Of a stretch of DNA of 64,000 nt, positions 1 through 8,275 are shown one piece after another (the first letter of the stretch is position 1; every line of letters starts with the position of its first letter). The stretch covers positions 620,001-684,000 of the forward strand of contig CAVZKG010000001.1 in assembly GCA_963775805.1 (NCBI GenBank), written 5' to 3'. Position numbers and translations under genes: made by a program. The notes beneath the pieces were generated by a model. That model was not told the DNA's origin. It worked only from the letters and a program-made list of their open reading frames with translations, and did not search any database. The stretch is from JAFAMB01 sp963775805 (GTDB lineage Bacteria > Verrucomicrobiota > Verrucomicrobiia > Chthoniobacterales > JAFAMB01).

Positions 1-1
1 C

Positions 2-520
2 TTGGAGAGCGGCGAATTTCTGAGACAGACAACCCATCAGGGCTGGCGCAACGACTCGAGCTGGGCTCGCGGCTTGACCTGGGCTTTGTGTGGATTCACG
101 ACCGCGTACCAATATACGAGTGACTCCCGTTTCCTCGACACCGCTCAACGCTGTGCGGATTTTTATATCGCTCGAACTCCGGCTCACGGTGTTCCACCGA
201 ATGATTGGGAAGAACCTCATCCCGCCCAGCCATACGAAAGCTCGGCCGCCGCTATTGCGGCCGCTGGGTTGTTGGAACTCGCCTCAGCTCTCTCCGAATC
301 GGTAGCCGCAAATCACTACAAGAGCTACGCTTTCGGAATACTGGATACTCTGCTTGAGCCAAAGTTCCTGGCAAACGAGACGGCCGGATGGGAAGGCATC
401 CTGAAACATGGCACGTATCACGAGCGCAAAATGCTCGGAGTCGACGAGAGCGTCATGTGGGGCGAATATTTTTTCCTTTCCGCAATCGATAAAGCGCTTA
501 CACAGGCCGCCAATGAATAA
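2..520 (+). CDS. GH88 unsaturated glucuronyl hydrolase, C-terminal part (cut by window edge)
   Basis: C-terminal 172 residues of a glycoside hydrolase family 88 protein. The reading frame is open to the left edge, so the true start lies outside. Visible family features are the motif RQTTHQGWRNDSSWARGLTW followed by a helical (alpha/alpha)6-barrel pattern, and a serine/alanine segment ESSAAAIAAAGLLELA that is typical before the last barrel helices. GH88 enzymes hydrate the 4,5-unsaturated uronic acid left at the non-reducing end by polysaccharide lyases, releasing a 5-keto sugar that enters the KDG pathway. The stop overlaps the start of the KDPG aldolase gene by 8 bp, and a KDG kinase follows. 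This makes a coherent uronate-catabolic operon. Family membership is confident; the substrate (chondroitin, rhamnogalacturonan or other) cannot be told. Confidence 0.85.
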   Translation: MESGEFLRQTTHQGWRNDSSWARGLTWALCGFTTAYQYTSDSRFLDTAQRCADFYIARTPAHGVPPNDWEEPHPAQPYESSAAAIAAAGLLELASALSESVAANHYKSYAFGILDTLLEPKFLANETAGWEGILKHGTYHERKMLGVDESVMWGEYFFLSAIDKALTQAANE

Positions 521-1151
521 TCGCCATTTACATTCCATCTTTGACGAAGCCCCGATCGTCGCGATTATCCGCAGACCAAAGATCGACCCGGTTCGATGCA
601 TTAAAAACCTTTTTGAAGCCGGTATTCGTCTTGTAGAAGTCACAATGGACACGCCGGGGGCCGTCGAAATACTGAGCTCGCTTCGATCAGACGTTCCATC
701 GAATGCCTTGCTCGGGGCTGGTACAGTCACAGATATGACTCGCGCTAGGGCGGCCCTGGCAGCCGGCGCGTCATTTCTGGTAACACCTAATCTGAATTTC
801 GATCTGATTCGCTTCGCCCTCGACCACGATCTGCCAATCATGCCGGGCGCAATGACGCCAACCGAGATCTACAACGCTGCTGCTGCCGGAGCCGATTGCG
901 TGAAAGTTTTTCCTGCGAACACGCTTGGTCCCACCTATTTTCGCGAATTGCGGGGTCCGTTCACTGATATTCTATTGATGGCGACCGGTGGAGTTAATCT
1001 GGAGAATGCGCGAGAATTTGTTCAATCCGGTGCCGATGCACTCGGCATCGGCAGCTCCTTGATTCCAAAGTCAGATGACGAATTAAGCCGGTGCGCCGCA
1101 GCTGCGCGTGAATTCCTTAGAATCGCTCGTGAAGCCCGGGCCGCCCGATGA
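513..1151 (+). CDS. eda: 2-keto-3-deoxy-6-phosphogluconate (KDPG/KHG) aldolase
   Basis: 212-aa class I aldolase, the usual size for the family; it splits KDPG into pyruvate and glyceraldehyde-3-phosphate. The Schiff-base lysine is Lys131 in CVKVFPAN, the general-base region is VEVTMDTP (about residues 41-48), and GAGTV and the phosphate-binding ATGGV segment are present. A longer reading frame begins upstream at 408, but the ATG at 513 aligns with the family N-terminus (MNNRHLHSIFDEAPIVAIIR), so I use it. It overlaps the GH88 gene upstream and the kinase downstream (ATGA), so translation is coupled. It is the first of two KDPG aldolases in the window; the second at 46519 is in a different locus and is clearly diverged. 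Confidence 0.9.
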   Translation: MNNRHLHSIFDEAPIVAIIRRPKIDPVRCIKNLFEAGIRLVEVTMDTPGAVEILSSLRSDVPSNALLGAGTVTDMTRARAALAAGASFLVTPNLNFDLIRFALDHDLPIMPGAMTPTEIYNAAAAGADCVKVFPANTLGPTYFRELRGPFTDILLMATGGVNLENAREFVQSGADALGIGSSLIPKSDDELSRCAAAAREFLRIAREARAAR

Positions 1152-2113
1152 ATCCACGCACCAAGAAGCTGGCTTGCGATGTTCTCACTTTCGGCGAAAC
1201 AATGGTCCTGTTCGCGCCGGGCTCGGTTCGTGAGAAGCTCGAATTCACGTCTTCTTTCCAAGCATCGATTGGAGGCGCGGAATCTAACTGCGCCATCGGC
1301 CTCGGAAGGCTCGGCCACTCCGTCTGCTGGATCAGCCGGCTTGGCAACGATCCATTTGGGTATCGTGTGCTGAAAACTCTCCGGGGCGAAAACGTGAATG
1401 TCGATCGCGTTGAAATGTCCGATCGCGAATCGACCGGCATCATGTTTAAGGAACCCGCTTCCGGAAACTCCAGTCGCATTTTTTACTATCGCAGAAATTC
1501 CGCTGCCGCTGCGTTGCGCATCGAATCCTTCGAAGATTTAAGCGCTGAATATCTCTTTGTCACTGGAATCACGCCTGCCTTAAGCGAGTCAAATCGCAAA
1601 CTGACATTCGAAGTCGTCGATCGCTTTAGAGAAATGGGAACGAAGGTCGTGTTTGATCCGAACATGCGTTTCAAGCTCTGGGACGCTGACGCGGCGCGCA
1701 TCGTTTTTCTCGAACTCGCGCGGCGGTGCGACATTCTCGTCCCCAGCCTGATCGAAGCTCAAATATTGACCGGGGAGAAAGATCAAATCGCGATGCTCGA
1801 GGGACTTCAAAAAATCGGCCCCTCCCAGGTGGTCCTCAAAGCGGGAGAACTAGGCGCATGGTTTGCCAACGGCGATCAGCGGGGTTACTGCCCCGGTTTT
1901 CCGGTAACTGAAATTGATCCCGTCGGTGCGGGAGACGGCTTTTGCGCCGGCCTGCTCTCCGCGCTCCTGGATGGCCGCTCGCTTTCGGATGCGGTGACTC
2001 GCGGTGCCGCGCTAGGCGCCATGTGCGTATCAACGTTCGGCGACTACCATGGGCTCCCCGACCGCACGACCCTGGAGACATTCATCGCCGGCACGCAGAC
2101 ACATGGCAGGTAA
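1148..2113 (+). CDS. kdgK: 2-keto-3-deoxygluconate kinase, PfkB family
   Basis: 321-aa ribokinase/PfkB-family sugar kinase. The N-terminal signature is FGETMVLFAPG, with the substrate-binding IGGAESNCAIGLGRLG, and the C-terminal PfkB signature DPVGAGDGFCAGL (about residues 257-269) contains the catalytic aspartate. It phosphorylates KDG to KDPG, the substrate of the aldolase encoded immediately upstream; the two genes share ATGA. With GH88 this gives the route unsaturated uronide, KDG, KDPG, then pyruvate plus GAP. The family call is firm. The KDG specificity rests on the operon and on resemblance to KdgK rather than fructokinases. Confidence 0.87.
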   Translation: MNPRTKKLACDVLTFGETMVLFAPGSVREKLEFTSSFQASIGGAESNCAIGLGRLGHSVCWISRLGNDPFGYRVLKTLRGENVNVDRVEMSDRESTGIMFKEPASGNSSRIFYYRRNSAAAALRIESFEDLSAEYLFVTGITPALSESNRKLTFEVVDRFREMGTKVVFDPNMRFKLWDADAARIVFLELARRCDILVPSLIEAQILTGEKDQIAMLEGLQKIGPSQVVLKAGELGAWFANGDQRGYCPGFPVTEIDPVGAGDGFCAGLLSALLDGRSLSDAVTRGAALGAMCVSTFGDYHGLPDRTTLETFIAGTQTHGR

Positions 2114-2137
2114 CGCGGAGGCCAAGTTCTGCGGCTG

Positions 2138-2166
2138 AAGATCATAGGCGTCTCGCCTGTGATCTT
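2138..2166. terminator. hairpin between converging kdgK and carbonic anhydrase genes
   Basis: Inverted repeat with 13-nt arms (one mismatch) and a 3-nt loop: AAGATCATAGGCG / CGCCTGTGATCTT. It sits 25 bp after the kdgK stop and 43 bp before the stop of the converging carbonic anhydrase gene. There is no long T-tract, so bidirectional termination is an inference from position and stability. Confidence 0.5.
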
Positions 2167-2208
2167 AATCAGAGTACGTCTCGTCCCGTTTTGAGCAAAA
2201 CGCCTACT

Positions 2209-2949
2209 CTATGCAACCATCGTCACGCGGCCGGTCTCCAGGCTATAAACTCCTCCGGCGACCTTCAGCTTACCTTGCTGCACAGCCGCGCTCAGGATCG
2301 GGCTGGTTGTTCTCAGAGTGTCCACGTTCTGCAAAACGTTCGCTTTGATCGCATTCTCAAGCAAATCTCCCGGTTGATTCAAAGCCGTTTTCACTGCGGG
2401 CGTGAGCGCGCGCACGAGGGAAGGAATATGCCCCGGGAATTTTTCTCCATCTTTTACCCCTTTTACGGCGGCATCCACCGCCCCGCATTTGCTGTGGCCA
2501 AGCACCAGAATCAGGGGCGTACTCAGCACAGCGACGGCGTATTCGAAACTCGCGATCGTATTCACATCGGCAAAGTTGCCCGCCACGCGACAAACAAAGA
2601 GATCTCCCCGTCCGAAGTCGAAGGCATATTCCGGTGCGACCCGGGAATCCGCACATCCCAAAATCGCCGCAAACGGATTCTGTCCGCCGGCCAAAGCAGG
2701 ACGTCCAGATATGAAATCGTGCGCGCTCGTCTTGCCCGACACGTAACGCTGATTACCTTTCGAAAGTCTTTCCAACGCTACATCTGGGGAAACTACATTT
2801 TGCGGCTTCGGCGGAGCACCGACTTCGGCGGCATTCAGTCTCCCAAAAACGCCGATACCTAAGAGGGAAGCGCCGGCAACCTTAAGAAACTGTCGGCGCG
2901 GCAAATTGGCCGAATTCTCGGCTGAAGAGTCACTGCATTGTGTGCACAT
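2209..2949 (-). CDS. Tat-exported beta-class carbonic anhydrase
   Basis: 246 aa. It interconverts CO2 and bicarbonate. Zinc ligands of the beta class are visible: Cys99 and Asp101 with Arg103 in GCADSR, and His152 and Cys155 in LGHSKCG. The N-terminus has a twin-arginine signal (RRQFLKVAGASLLGIGVFG, residues 18-36) ending in an AxA-like site, so the enzyme should act in the periplasm or be anchored there. Beta enzymes are mostly cytoplasmic, so export is the notable point. Two extra cysteines precede the twin arginines (MCTQC). It is a single-gene unit that converges on kdgK. Confidence 0.9.
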   Translation of the reverse strand: MCTQCSDSSAENSANLPRRQFLKVAGASLLGIGVFGRLNAAEVGAPPKPQNVVSPDVALERLSKGNQRYVSGKTSAHDFISGRPALAGGQNPFAAILGCADSRVAPEYAFDFGRGDLFVCRVAGNFADVNTIASFEYAVAVLSTPLILVLGHSKCGAVDAAVKGVKDGEKFPGHIPSLVRALTPAVKTALNQPGDLLENAIKANVLQNVDTLRTTSPILSAAVQQGKLKVAGGVYSLETGRVTMVA

Positions 2950-3153
2950 AATCGCTAACCGAAAGTATCTGAATACGCGTTCGCACTAGCAATCCGAATC
3001 TTGGTCCCGCTCCAAATACTAACGTGCCACTCGCGACCACCCAAACCGGGAAAGGCGGCAAATGCCGATAATCAAATTTTTTTTGGAAAAAAGCGGCCTG
3101 GTGCTTCATGCCATCGAATCCATGTGGTATGGGTTGGCGCGAGGAGAACAAAC

Positions 3154-4104
3154 ATGCCATTGCCAACAGACGAGAAGATAATCGCTTTAAGCCAGGATTT
3201 GATAAAAGTATTCGACAGCCTATTTGGTTTGCACCCAGGGTTTCGCCCAGCTCACGCAAGAGGGATCATGGTGACAGGAACCTTTACCCCCTCCCCTGAG
3301 GCGGCTTCGCTGACACGGGCGCCCCATGTTCTCCGCGAATCCGTTCCGGTCACGGTAAGATTTTCGAGTTCGACCGGAGTTCCGTTAATCCCGGATACGG
3401 ATCCGAATGCAAACCCGCGCGGATTCGCGATCCGATTTCATCTCGCCGAGCATGTCCACACCGATATTGTTGCTCATTCTGCAAACGGATTTCCCAACAG
3501 AAATGGCCAGGAATTCTTGGAGTTTCTGCAAGCCGTCTTGGCCACCGATCCCTCGAAACCATCGCCAACGCCTGTTGAACAATTTCTTGGGAATCACCCC
3601 GAAACACTCGCGTTCGTGCAGATGCCCAAACCTTGCCCTTCAAGCTATGCGCGAGAGACTTATTTCGGCGTCACCGCGATGAAGTTTTCTAATCAGACCA
3701 ACGCATCCAAATTCGGACGCTATCAAATCGTACCGGACGCCGGCAACGATCATTTGGATGATGCCACAACCAAAACCAAGGATCCAAACTTCCTCTATGA
3801 CGAGCTTTCGGCGAGAATCGCGGGAGGACCGATCAGCTTTACACTTTTAGTACAGCTCGCTGACGAAGGGGATGTGGTCGACGATGCAACTAAACAATGG
3901 CCAACCGATCGACCTCTCCTCAATTTAGGTAAAATCGTTCTGACCGAACTGGTCGCGGACAACGCGCACGAACAGAAGAAAATTATCTTCGATCCCATTC
4001 CACGTGTCGACGGAATTGAGCCCTCTGACGACCCTCTCCTCGAGCTTCGCGCGGCAATCTACCTGTTGAGCGGTCGGCGTCGCCGTCAGGCTTCAGATGC
4101 GTGA
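3154..4104 (+). CDS. catalase-related peroxidase (small heme peroxidase of the catalase superfamily)
   Basis: 316 aa, matching the short catalase-like group (about 300-350 aa) rather than true catalases (about 480 aa or more). The distal heme histidine is His34 in FRPAHARGIMVTGTF, followed by the conserved beta-barrel strand VPVTVRFSSSTG and RGFAIRF. Short members usually act as organic or hydrogen-peroxide peroxidases with little catalase activity. The start at 3154 follows a GAGGAG ribosome site at 3141; the frame extends further upstream but without a good start. No signal peptide is obvious, although many relatives are exported. It stands alone, with a hairpin repeat downstream. Confidence 0.88.
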   Translation: MPLPTDEKIIALSQDLIKVFDSLFGLHPGFRPAHARGIMVTGTFTPSPEAASLTRAPHVLRESVPVTVRFSSSTGVPLIPDTDPNANPRGFAIRFHLAEHVHTDIVAHSANGFPNRNGQEFLEFLQAVLATDPSKPSPTPVEQFLGNHPETLAFVQMPKPCPSSYARETYFGVTAMKFSNQTNASKFGRYQIVPDAGNDHLDDATTKTKDPNFLYDELSARIAGGPISFTLLVQLADEGDVVDDATKQWPTDRPLLNLGKIVLTELVADNAHEQKKIIFDPIPRVDGIEPSDDPLLELRAAIYLLSGRRRRQASDA

Positions 4105-4169
4105 TATAGCGACGTTCAGCGGGTTGGAAAGATCTTCCCACCGGCAAAAAAAGATAATGGCACGCACGA

Positions 4170-4230
4170 GTGCACCAGGTCCCAGACCGGTGCACTAGCC
4201 CGCATTTCTCAGATCCCCGCAAGAAATGCG
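4170..4230. repeat. hairpin repeat, copy 1
   Basis: Two adjacent hairpins in the 212-bp gap before the YheT gene. The first (4170-4195) pairs GTGCACC with GGTGCAC and GGTC with GACC, with one bulged A. The second (4201-4230) pairs CGCATTTCT with AGAAATGCG. Read on the minus strand, the second is CGCATTTCTTGCGGGGA followed by TCTGAGAAATGCGG, which matches elements at 15458-15487 and 51976-52005, including the loop CGGGGA. It is a member of a dispersed family; its function is unknown. Confidence 0.6.
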
Positions 4231-4316
4231 CACGGAGGGCCGGAACCGCCGACCTGGGGAGCCAGAACGCTCTTCGAGGTTAGGCTAAGTTCAAAACGGA
4301 ACTAGTGTGCTGAGTC

Positions 4317-5294
4317 ATGCCGATCGTCGCTTCCGCTTTTCGGCCGCCAGTTCTTCTGCGAAACGGGCATTTGCAGACTGTCATTCCGGTGCTGCTGAAG
4401 CGCCGATTTGCAACCGCATTCCGACCTCAATGCCTGGAACTCGCGGACGGCGATTTTCTTGACCTCAACTGGTTTTCTTCACATCGAACCAAAGTAGCAA
4501 TCCTCTCGCACGGATTGGAAGGATCTTCCAAAGATGCCTGCGTGCGCGGCATGGCCGACCGGCTCGTCGAAAATGGATGGGACGTACTCGCATGGAATTA
4601 TCGCGGCTGCGGAGTGAAGCCGAATCGCCTGGTGCGATCCTACCACAGTGGCGAAACGGGCGACCTGAAAACGATTATCGACGTCGCTGCCGCGCAATAT
4701 CCAACGATCGCTCTAGTCGGCTTCAGCCTCGGTGGAAACGTGACACTAAAATACCTCGGAGAAGATCTCAATCATCCTGCGGTTGTCGCCGGAGTTGCAA
4801 TCTCGGCGCCGGTCGATCTCAAGTCGAGCGCCAATGCAATCGACCGCAACTGGGGTAACCTGCTTTATCGTCGCCGGTTCATCCGCAAACTCATCGCGAA
4901 GTACGAAGCAAAGGCAGTGCGATTCCCTGAAGCTTTGAACCGTGGTGCAAGCCGCAAAATCCATACACTGGGTGAATTCGATGACCTTTACACGGCTCCA
5001 ATCCATGGGTTCCTAGACGCTCTTGATTACTGGAAACAAGCCAGCGCCAAACCTTATCTGGGTCGTGTCCGGATCCCGGTGCTTCTGCTCAACGCGCTCG
5101 ACGATCCGTTTCTGGCGAGTGGATCTTTCCCCATCGCCGAGGCGCAGGTTAGTCCGAACCTGTTCCTGGAGGCACCCAAGTCGGGCGGCCATATCGGGTT
5201 TATCGATTCCATTTGCAATTATCGGCCCTGGTACGAACTGCGCACCGTGGAATTCCTTGCAAAGTCGCTCGCCACGATAAGTAAATCCGAATGA
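4317..5294 (+). CDS. YheT-family alpha/beta hydrolase
   Basis: 325 aa. Family hallmarks are the N-terminal FRPPVLLRNGHLQTVIP, the oxyanion-loop HGLEGSSKD, the nucleophile elbow GFSLGGN, the acid loop NALDDPF and the catalytic His in KSGGHIGFID near the C-terminus, so the Ser-Asp-His triad is complete. YheT/ABHD1-3-like hydrolases act on esters or lipids; the substrate is not established. The start is the ATG that precedes the conserved N-terminal motif. It is monocistronic, or possibly followed by the small membrane-protein gene 52 bp downstream. Confidence 0.87.
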   Translation: MPIVASAFRPPVLLRNGHLQTVIPVLLKRRFATAFRPQCLELADGDFLDLNWFSSHRTKVAILSHGLEGSSKDACVRGMADRLVENGWDVLAWNYRGCGVKPNRLVRSYHSGETGDLKTIIDVAAAQYPTIALVGFSLGGNVTLKYLGEDLNHPAVVAGVAISAPVDLKSSANAIDRNWGNLLYRRRFIRKLIAKYEAKAVRFPEALNRGASRKIHTLGEFDDLYTAPIHGFLDALDYWKQASAKPYLGRVRIPVLLLNALDDPFLASGSFPIAEAQVSPNLFLEAPKSGGHIGFIDSICNYRPWYELRTVEFLAKSLATISKSE

Positions 5295-5346
5295 TCCACT
5301 TCCCGCGAAATAGAATTGCCGGTCAAATACCTCATCTATTGACGTT

Positions 5347-5490
5347 ATGCTATATACGATTGCAATTATTCTACTTATCCTCTGGCTGCTTGGCTTTTCG
5401 TTTCACGTTGCTGGTGGATTTATTCACGCCCTGTTGGTCATCGCGGTGATTGTCGTGATCGTCAAACTTGTCACGGGTCGTACTCCTTAG
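5347..5490 (+). CDS. small lmo0937-type membrane protein (47 aa)
   Basis: Short gene, 47 codons. The product starts MLYTIAIILLILWLLGFS, has a short loop with GGFIH, then a second hydrophobic stretch ALLVIAVIVVIVKLV ending in TGRTP. This two-helix hairpin matches the widespread small stress-associated membrane proteins of the lmo0937/DUF5670 type. A strong terminator follows immediately, which supports a real transcription unit. Its function is unknown. Confidence 0.75.
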   Translation: MLYTIAIILLILWLLGFSFHVAGGFIHALLVIAVIVVIVKLVTGRTP

Positions 5491-5492
5491 TT

Positions 5493-5530
5493 CGAAAATC
5501 GCATGAGCCAAAGCGCTCATGCGATTTTCG
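5493..5530 (+). terminator. strong intrinsic-type hairpin
   Basis: Perfect 16-bp inverted repeat (CGAAAATCGCATGAGC / GCTCATGCGATTTTCG) with a 6-nt loop, starting 3 bp after the stop of the small membrane-protein gene. The A-rich and T-rich ends of the arms make it work in either direction. Confidence 0.75.
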
Positions 5531-5792
5531 TGCTGCGTGACAGTATTCCCTGACGAAGAGAGGCTTCTTTACGGCCTCTTTCAGAACGAACAACCGGCTT
5601 GTCTACCCTGTTGCCGACTAACCGAACGTCAGACACCCAGATGTGCTCCACCTGATTGCCTTGAATAAAAGGTCTTTTGACCTCGAAATCCTGTTGTCCG
5701 GGTGCAGGATGGCGAACCCGCGATACTGGAAAACAACCGTGACGCGCAAAGAACAGTATAGGAACACTTGATCCGTCGGCACTAAGGTCCAT
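5517..5792 (-). pseudogene. possible DUF2314-like remnant
   Basis: A 91-codon frame whose middle part reads QQDFEVKRPFIQGNQVEHIW then VSDVRLVGN. This resembles the DUF2314 core (F-x-V-K...EHIWVSDV). The expected C-terminal end (G-D-x-V...ISDWMY) is absent and the tail runs into the terminator hairpin at 5493-5530. The upstream half of the family is also not visible. I read it as a decayed fragment; it could be chance similarity. Confidence 0.3.
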
Positions 5793-5963
5793 TGTGTTTC
5801 CGCCAAGTTTTTGCGTACAATGGACCTATGAACGGCTCTCGACTTCAAAGTCTTCTATTTGGCTTGCTGATCCCCTGGCCGGCCGTAACGACGTTTACAT
5901 TCCTGATCCGACGAAACGCGAAGACCCCATTATAGGACTTATTTGGAAACGCGTGAACTAGCG

Positions 5964-6326
5964 ATGCTAACCCTCAAGGCCAGAGTACTAAGCGTGCTTC
6001 AATTGCAACCTCGTCGGGCCGCAAACGCCTTAGACGCAAAAGACAGCGACACGCGCATTAGCGTTTGGCGATTGCAGGTTTCTTATTCCGGTCCAGAAAT
6101 CGTGTACGAAGTTCAGCTTCGCGAGCCTCTTAAAAGCTTGGCTTCCAGACAACCCGTCATTGGACTAAACGGATTCGCTGAATTCAACTTATTTTCTCAA
6201 CCTCACATCGCTGCAGGCGATTTCGTCGAGATTGATGTTTACAAGGCCGGAGAGAAGATCCTCGGCGGAAATTACGTCAATGATGCCAAAGGCGAAAGCG
6301 ACCCCCGCGGGCCTGCCACGGCCTGA
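5964..6326 (+). CDS. hypothetical protein (120 aa)
   Basis: Not recognised. The product begins MLTLKARVLSVLQLQPRRAA and is predicted to be a mostly beta-strand soluble protein (alternating hydrophobic residues in ISVWRLQVSYSG, FVEIDVYKAGEKILGG), possibly OB-like. No signal peptide or membrane helix is seen. The frame is open from 5943 with a TTG; the ATG at 5964 is preferred. Its last 55 bp overlap the converging gene at 6272-6700, which is unusual, so one of the two 3' ends may be wrong. Confidence 0.5.
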   Translation: MLTLKARVLSVLQLQPRRAANALDAKDSDTRISVWRLQVSYSGPEIVYEVQLREPLKSLASRQPVIGLNGFAEFNLFSQPHIAAGDFVEIDVYKAGEKILGGNYVNDAKGESDPRGPATA

Positions 6327-6700
6327 ATGTTGTCTTCTCGGGCGAGCAGAACAAGCTTTTCGGCGGTCTCGATGGGCTTGATCAAAGACGCCGCATCTTG
6401 AAGTGTGATGTCACCCAGGTTGCTGGCATTTTCCTGCTCCAACAGGTCCCAGAGCCACCGATCCATACCGTTTTTCGCCTCGGCCCCCATCTCGCTCACC
6501 CGAAATAAGTGAGGTGCATTGGCTTTGAGAAAGCGTGCAACTCTCATGAACCTGTACGAAAACGCTTCCGGATGGCCTACAAAGACAGGATCGCCAAGCA
6601 TCAGTTTCACTGCCCTCCCCAAGCCCGGAGAATAGGTAAGCTCCGAGCCAATCTTGGCCAGCTCCTTTTCATTGATTGTACCGCAGGTATCGATCGGCAT
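6272..6700 (-). CDS. hypothetical protein (142 aa)
   Basis: Not recognised. A mostly helical soluble protein with two segments resembling substrate-contact loops (ELTYSPGLGRAVKLMLGDP; VGHPEAFSYRFMRVARFLK). The start at 6700 (MPIDTCGTINEKEL) is chosen because GAGGT lies 4 nt upstream; the frame extends to 6757. It lies 127 bp downstream of the GH130 gene on the same strand and could be co-transcribed with it. Confidence 0.5.
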   Translation of the reverse strand: MPIDTCGTINEKELAKIGSELTYSPGLGRAVKLMLGDPVFVGHPEAFSYRFMRVARFLKANAPHLFRVSEMGAEAKNGMDRWLWDLLEQENASNLGDITLQDAASLIKPIETAEKLVLLAREDNIQAVAGPRGSLSPLASLT

Positions 6701-6826
6701 AGATACCTCACTATGTAGGTTCACGTGGATATCGACTGAATTGATAGGTTTCTCCAAGACTTTAGTCAGAGAGTTGAAGGAGGTTTTCGGTATGATCAGC
6801 CATCCCTTCGATCAATTGAAAATCCG

Positions 6827-8275
6827 CTATTCTGTCAGAGCAGAGAGCAGCGCATCCAGATCGATTGTCACTATTTTCGTTGTGGTATCATTCAGTCCAT
6901 AGGGCAGGATCAGTTGGCCCTTGTGGACCATTGCCCCGCAAGTGTACACGACGTTCGGCACATAGCCGTCAGTCTCGCCGGCCACCGGCACCAGAAGTGG
7001 TTCTCCAAGGCGGCCGATCACCTTTAGTGGATTCTTCAGGTCCAACAGGATCGCGCTGATACAGTATTTGCGCATCGGGCCAACACCGTGAGTCAAAACG
7101 AGCCAACCTGCATCGGTTTCGATCGGAGAACCGCAATTGCCGATTTTTACATACTCCCAAGGCTGCGACGGCTGCAGCAGAAGCTGGGGCCCACTCCAGA
7201 AATAGAGGTCATCTGAGAGCATCAAGTAGAGACTCTCATCATCGTAACGCGAAAGAATCGCATACTGCCCGTCGATGCGCTTTGGGAAAAGCGCCATCCC
7301 TTTATTCTGTATCACCGCCCCGGTCAACGTATGGATACGGAAGTGAAGAAAGTCGGTTGTTTCGATGAGCTGCGGAAAGGTGACGCGCCCGTTATAGGCG
7401 GTGTATGTCGCGTAAAATGTCACGTGCTTATCATCATCGACAAAGCGGACAAATCGGGCGTCCTCCATGCCATTGCTCTCATTGAGCGACACCGGGAAGA
7501 TCACACGCTGGGAGAGTGGGCTTGCGGGGTTGAAACCGAGTTCGTAGTTCGATTCTATGAGCCAATGCACGCATTCGATGGCTCTCTTCACGTCTTCGGT
7601 GTGTGTTTGTGTCTCGTGAGCTGCGCGCTCCATCGATTCACCCAATTCGGTTCGCGTAAAGGTCGCGCCCAATCGATTCATCACGGACCTGGACCAATTG
7701 TTTTCCAGCCCCTTCTCTTTCAATTTGTGGAGAAATATACTCTTCGGAAAGGTCGGGTCGGCGTCGACATCTCCTGCAGCAACGAGCGTCGTCGATTTCT
7801 CCATCTCGATCGTGTGATCGGTTCGGATGACGCCAGTGCGGAACTCGATTGATGAAATGTGACCCTCACCGACGGCCCGAAGAGTCAGAATAAAGCGGAG
7901 CTCTCCGTCATCGATATCTCTCTGGTTCGGATGCGGAACGATTGAAGGATTACACAATGCCGCCGATTCAATGGCATATTCGCCGGTGAAGAACGCGCCG
8001 ACTAACAATCGTCGACTCGCCGAGAGAGACCCATTATTTGACAAATACGACCTGACTTTCTCGAACTGTCGTAACCAGGATTTTTCCAGGTTCGGATGTC
8101 GGTGGCCGAATTCGTCGCGCAAGCTGGATAACTCGTGCTCCGCCTCCGATTCGGTGAAGGTGAGGACCCGATCGATGATTTTGCTCACCTGATCGGGATT
8201 GGTTGGAATGAACGGTCGATTCAGCACTCGACCGATATCGGGTTGAAATTCGATCGCGGTGGAATTGATCTTCAA
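6827..8275 (-). CDS. glycoside hydrolase/phosphorylase family GH130 (beta-mannoside type)
   Basis: 482 aa. A five-bladed propeller fold is suggested by repeated short beta segments and GH130 motifs: NGMEDARFVRF (the conserved E-D-x-R), FYATYTAYNG, KIGNCGSPIETDAGWLVLTHGVG (substrate and phosphate pocket) and a C-terminal YVPNVVYTCGAMVHKGQLILPYG. The family phosphorolyses or hydrolyses beta-1,2- or beta-1,4-mannosides. The gene overlaps the GT4 gene upstream by ATGA, so a mannosyltransferase and a mannoside phosphorylase are translationally coupled. The N-terminal about 100 residues are a helical extension found in the longer GH130 subgroups. Whether it is a phosphorylase or a hydrolase is not resolved. 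Confidence 0.85.
   Translation of the reverse strand: MKINSTAIEFQPDIGRVLNRPFIPTNPDQVSKIIDRVLTFTESEAEHELSSLRDEFGHRHPNLEKSWLRQFEKVRSYLSNNGSLSASRRLLVGAFFTGEYAIESAALCNPSIVPHPNQRDIDDGELRFILTLRAVGEGHISSIEFRTGVIRTDHTIEMEKSTTLVAAGDVDADPTFPKSIFLHKLKEKGLENNWSRSVMNRLGATFTRTELGESMERAAHETQTHTEDVKRAIECVHWLIESNYELGFNPASPLSQRVIFPVSLNESNGMEDARFVRFVDDDKHVTFYATYTAYNGRVTFPQLIETTDFLHFRIHTLTGAVIQNKGMALFPKRIDGQYAILSRYDDESLYLMLSDDLYFWSGPQLLLQPSQPWEYVKIGNCGSPIETDAGWLVLTHGVGPMRKYCISAILLDLKNPLKVIGRLGEPLLVPVAGETDGYVPNVVYTCGAMVHKGQLILPYGLNDTTTKIVTIDLDALLSALTE

Noticed and set aside
1942..2862. 306-aa open frame on the plus strand
   Set aside because: It lies antisense to the carbonic anhydrase gene and has no protein-like character; it is a shadow of codon bias.
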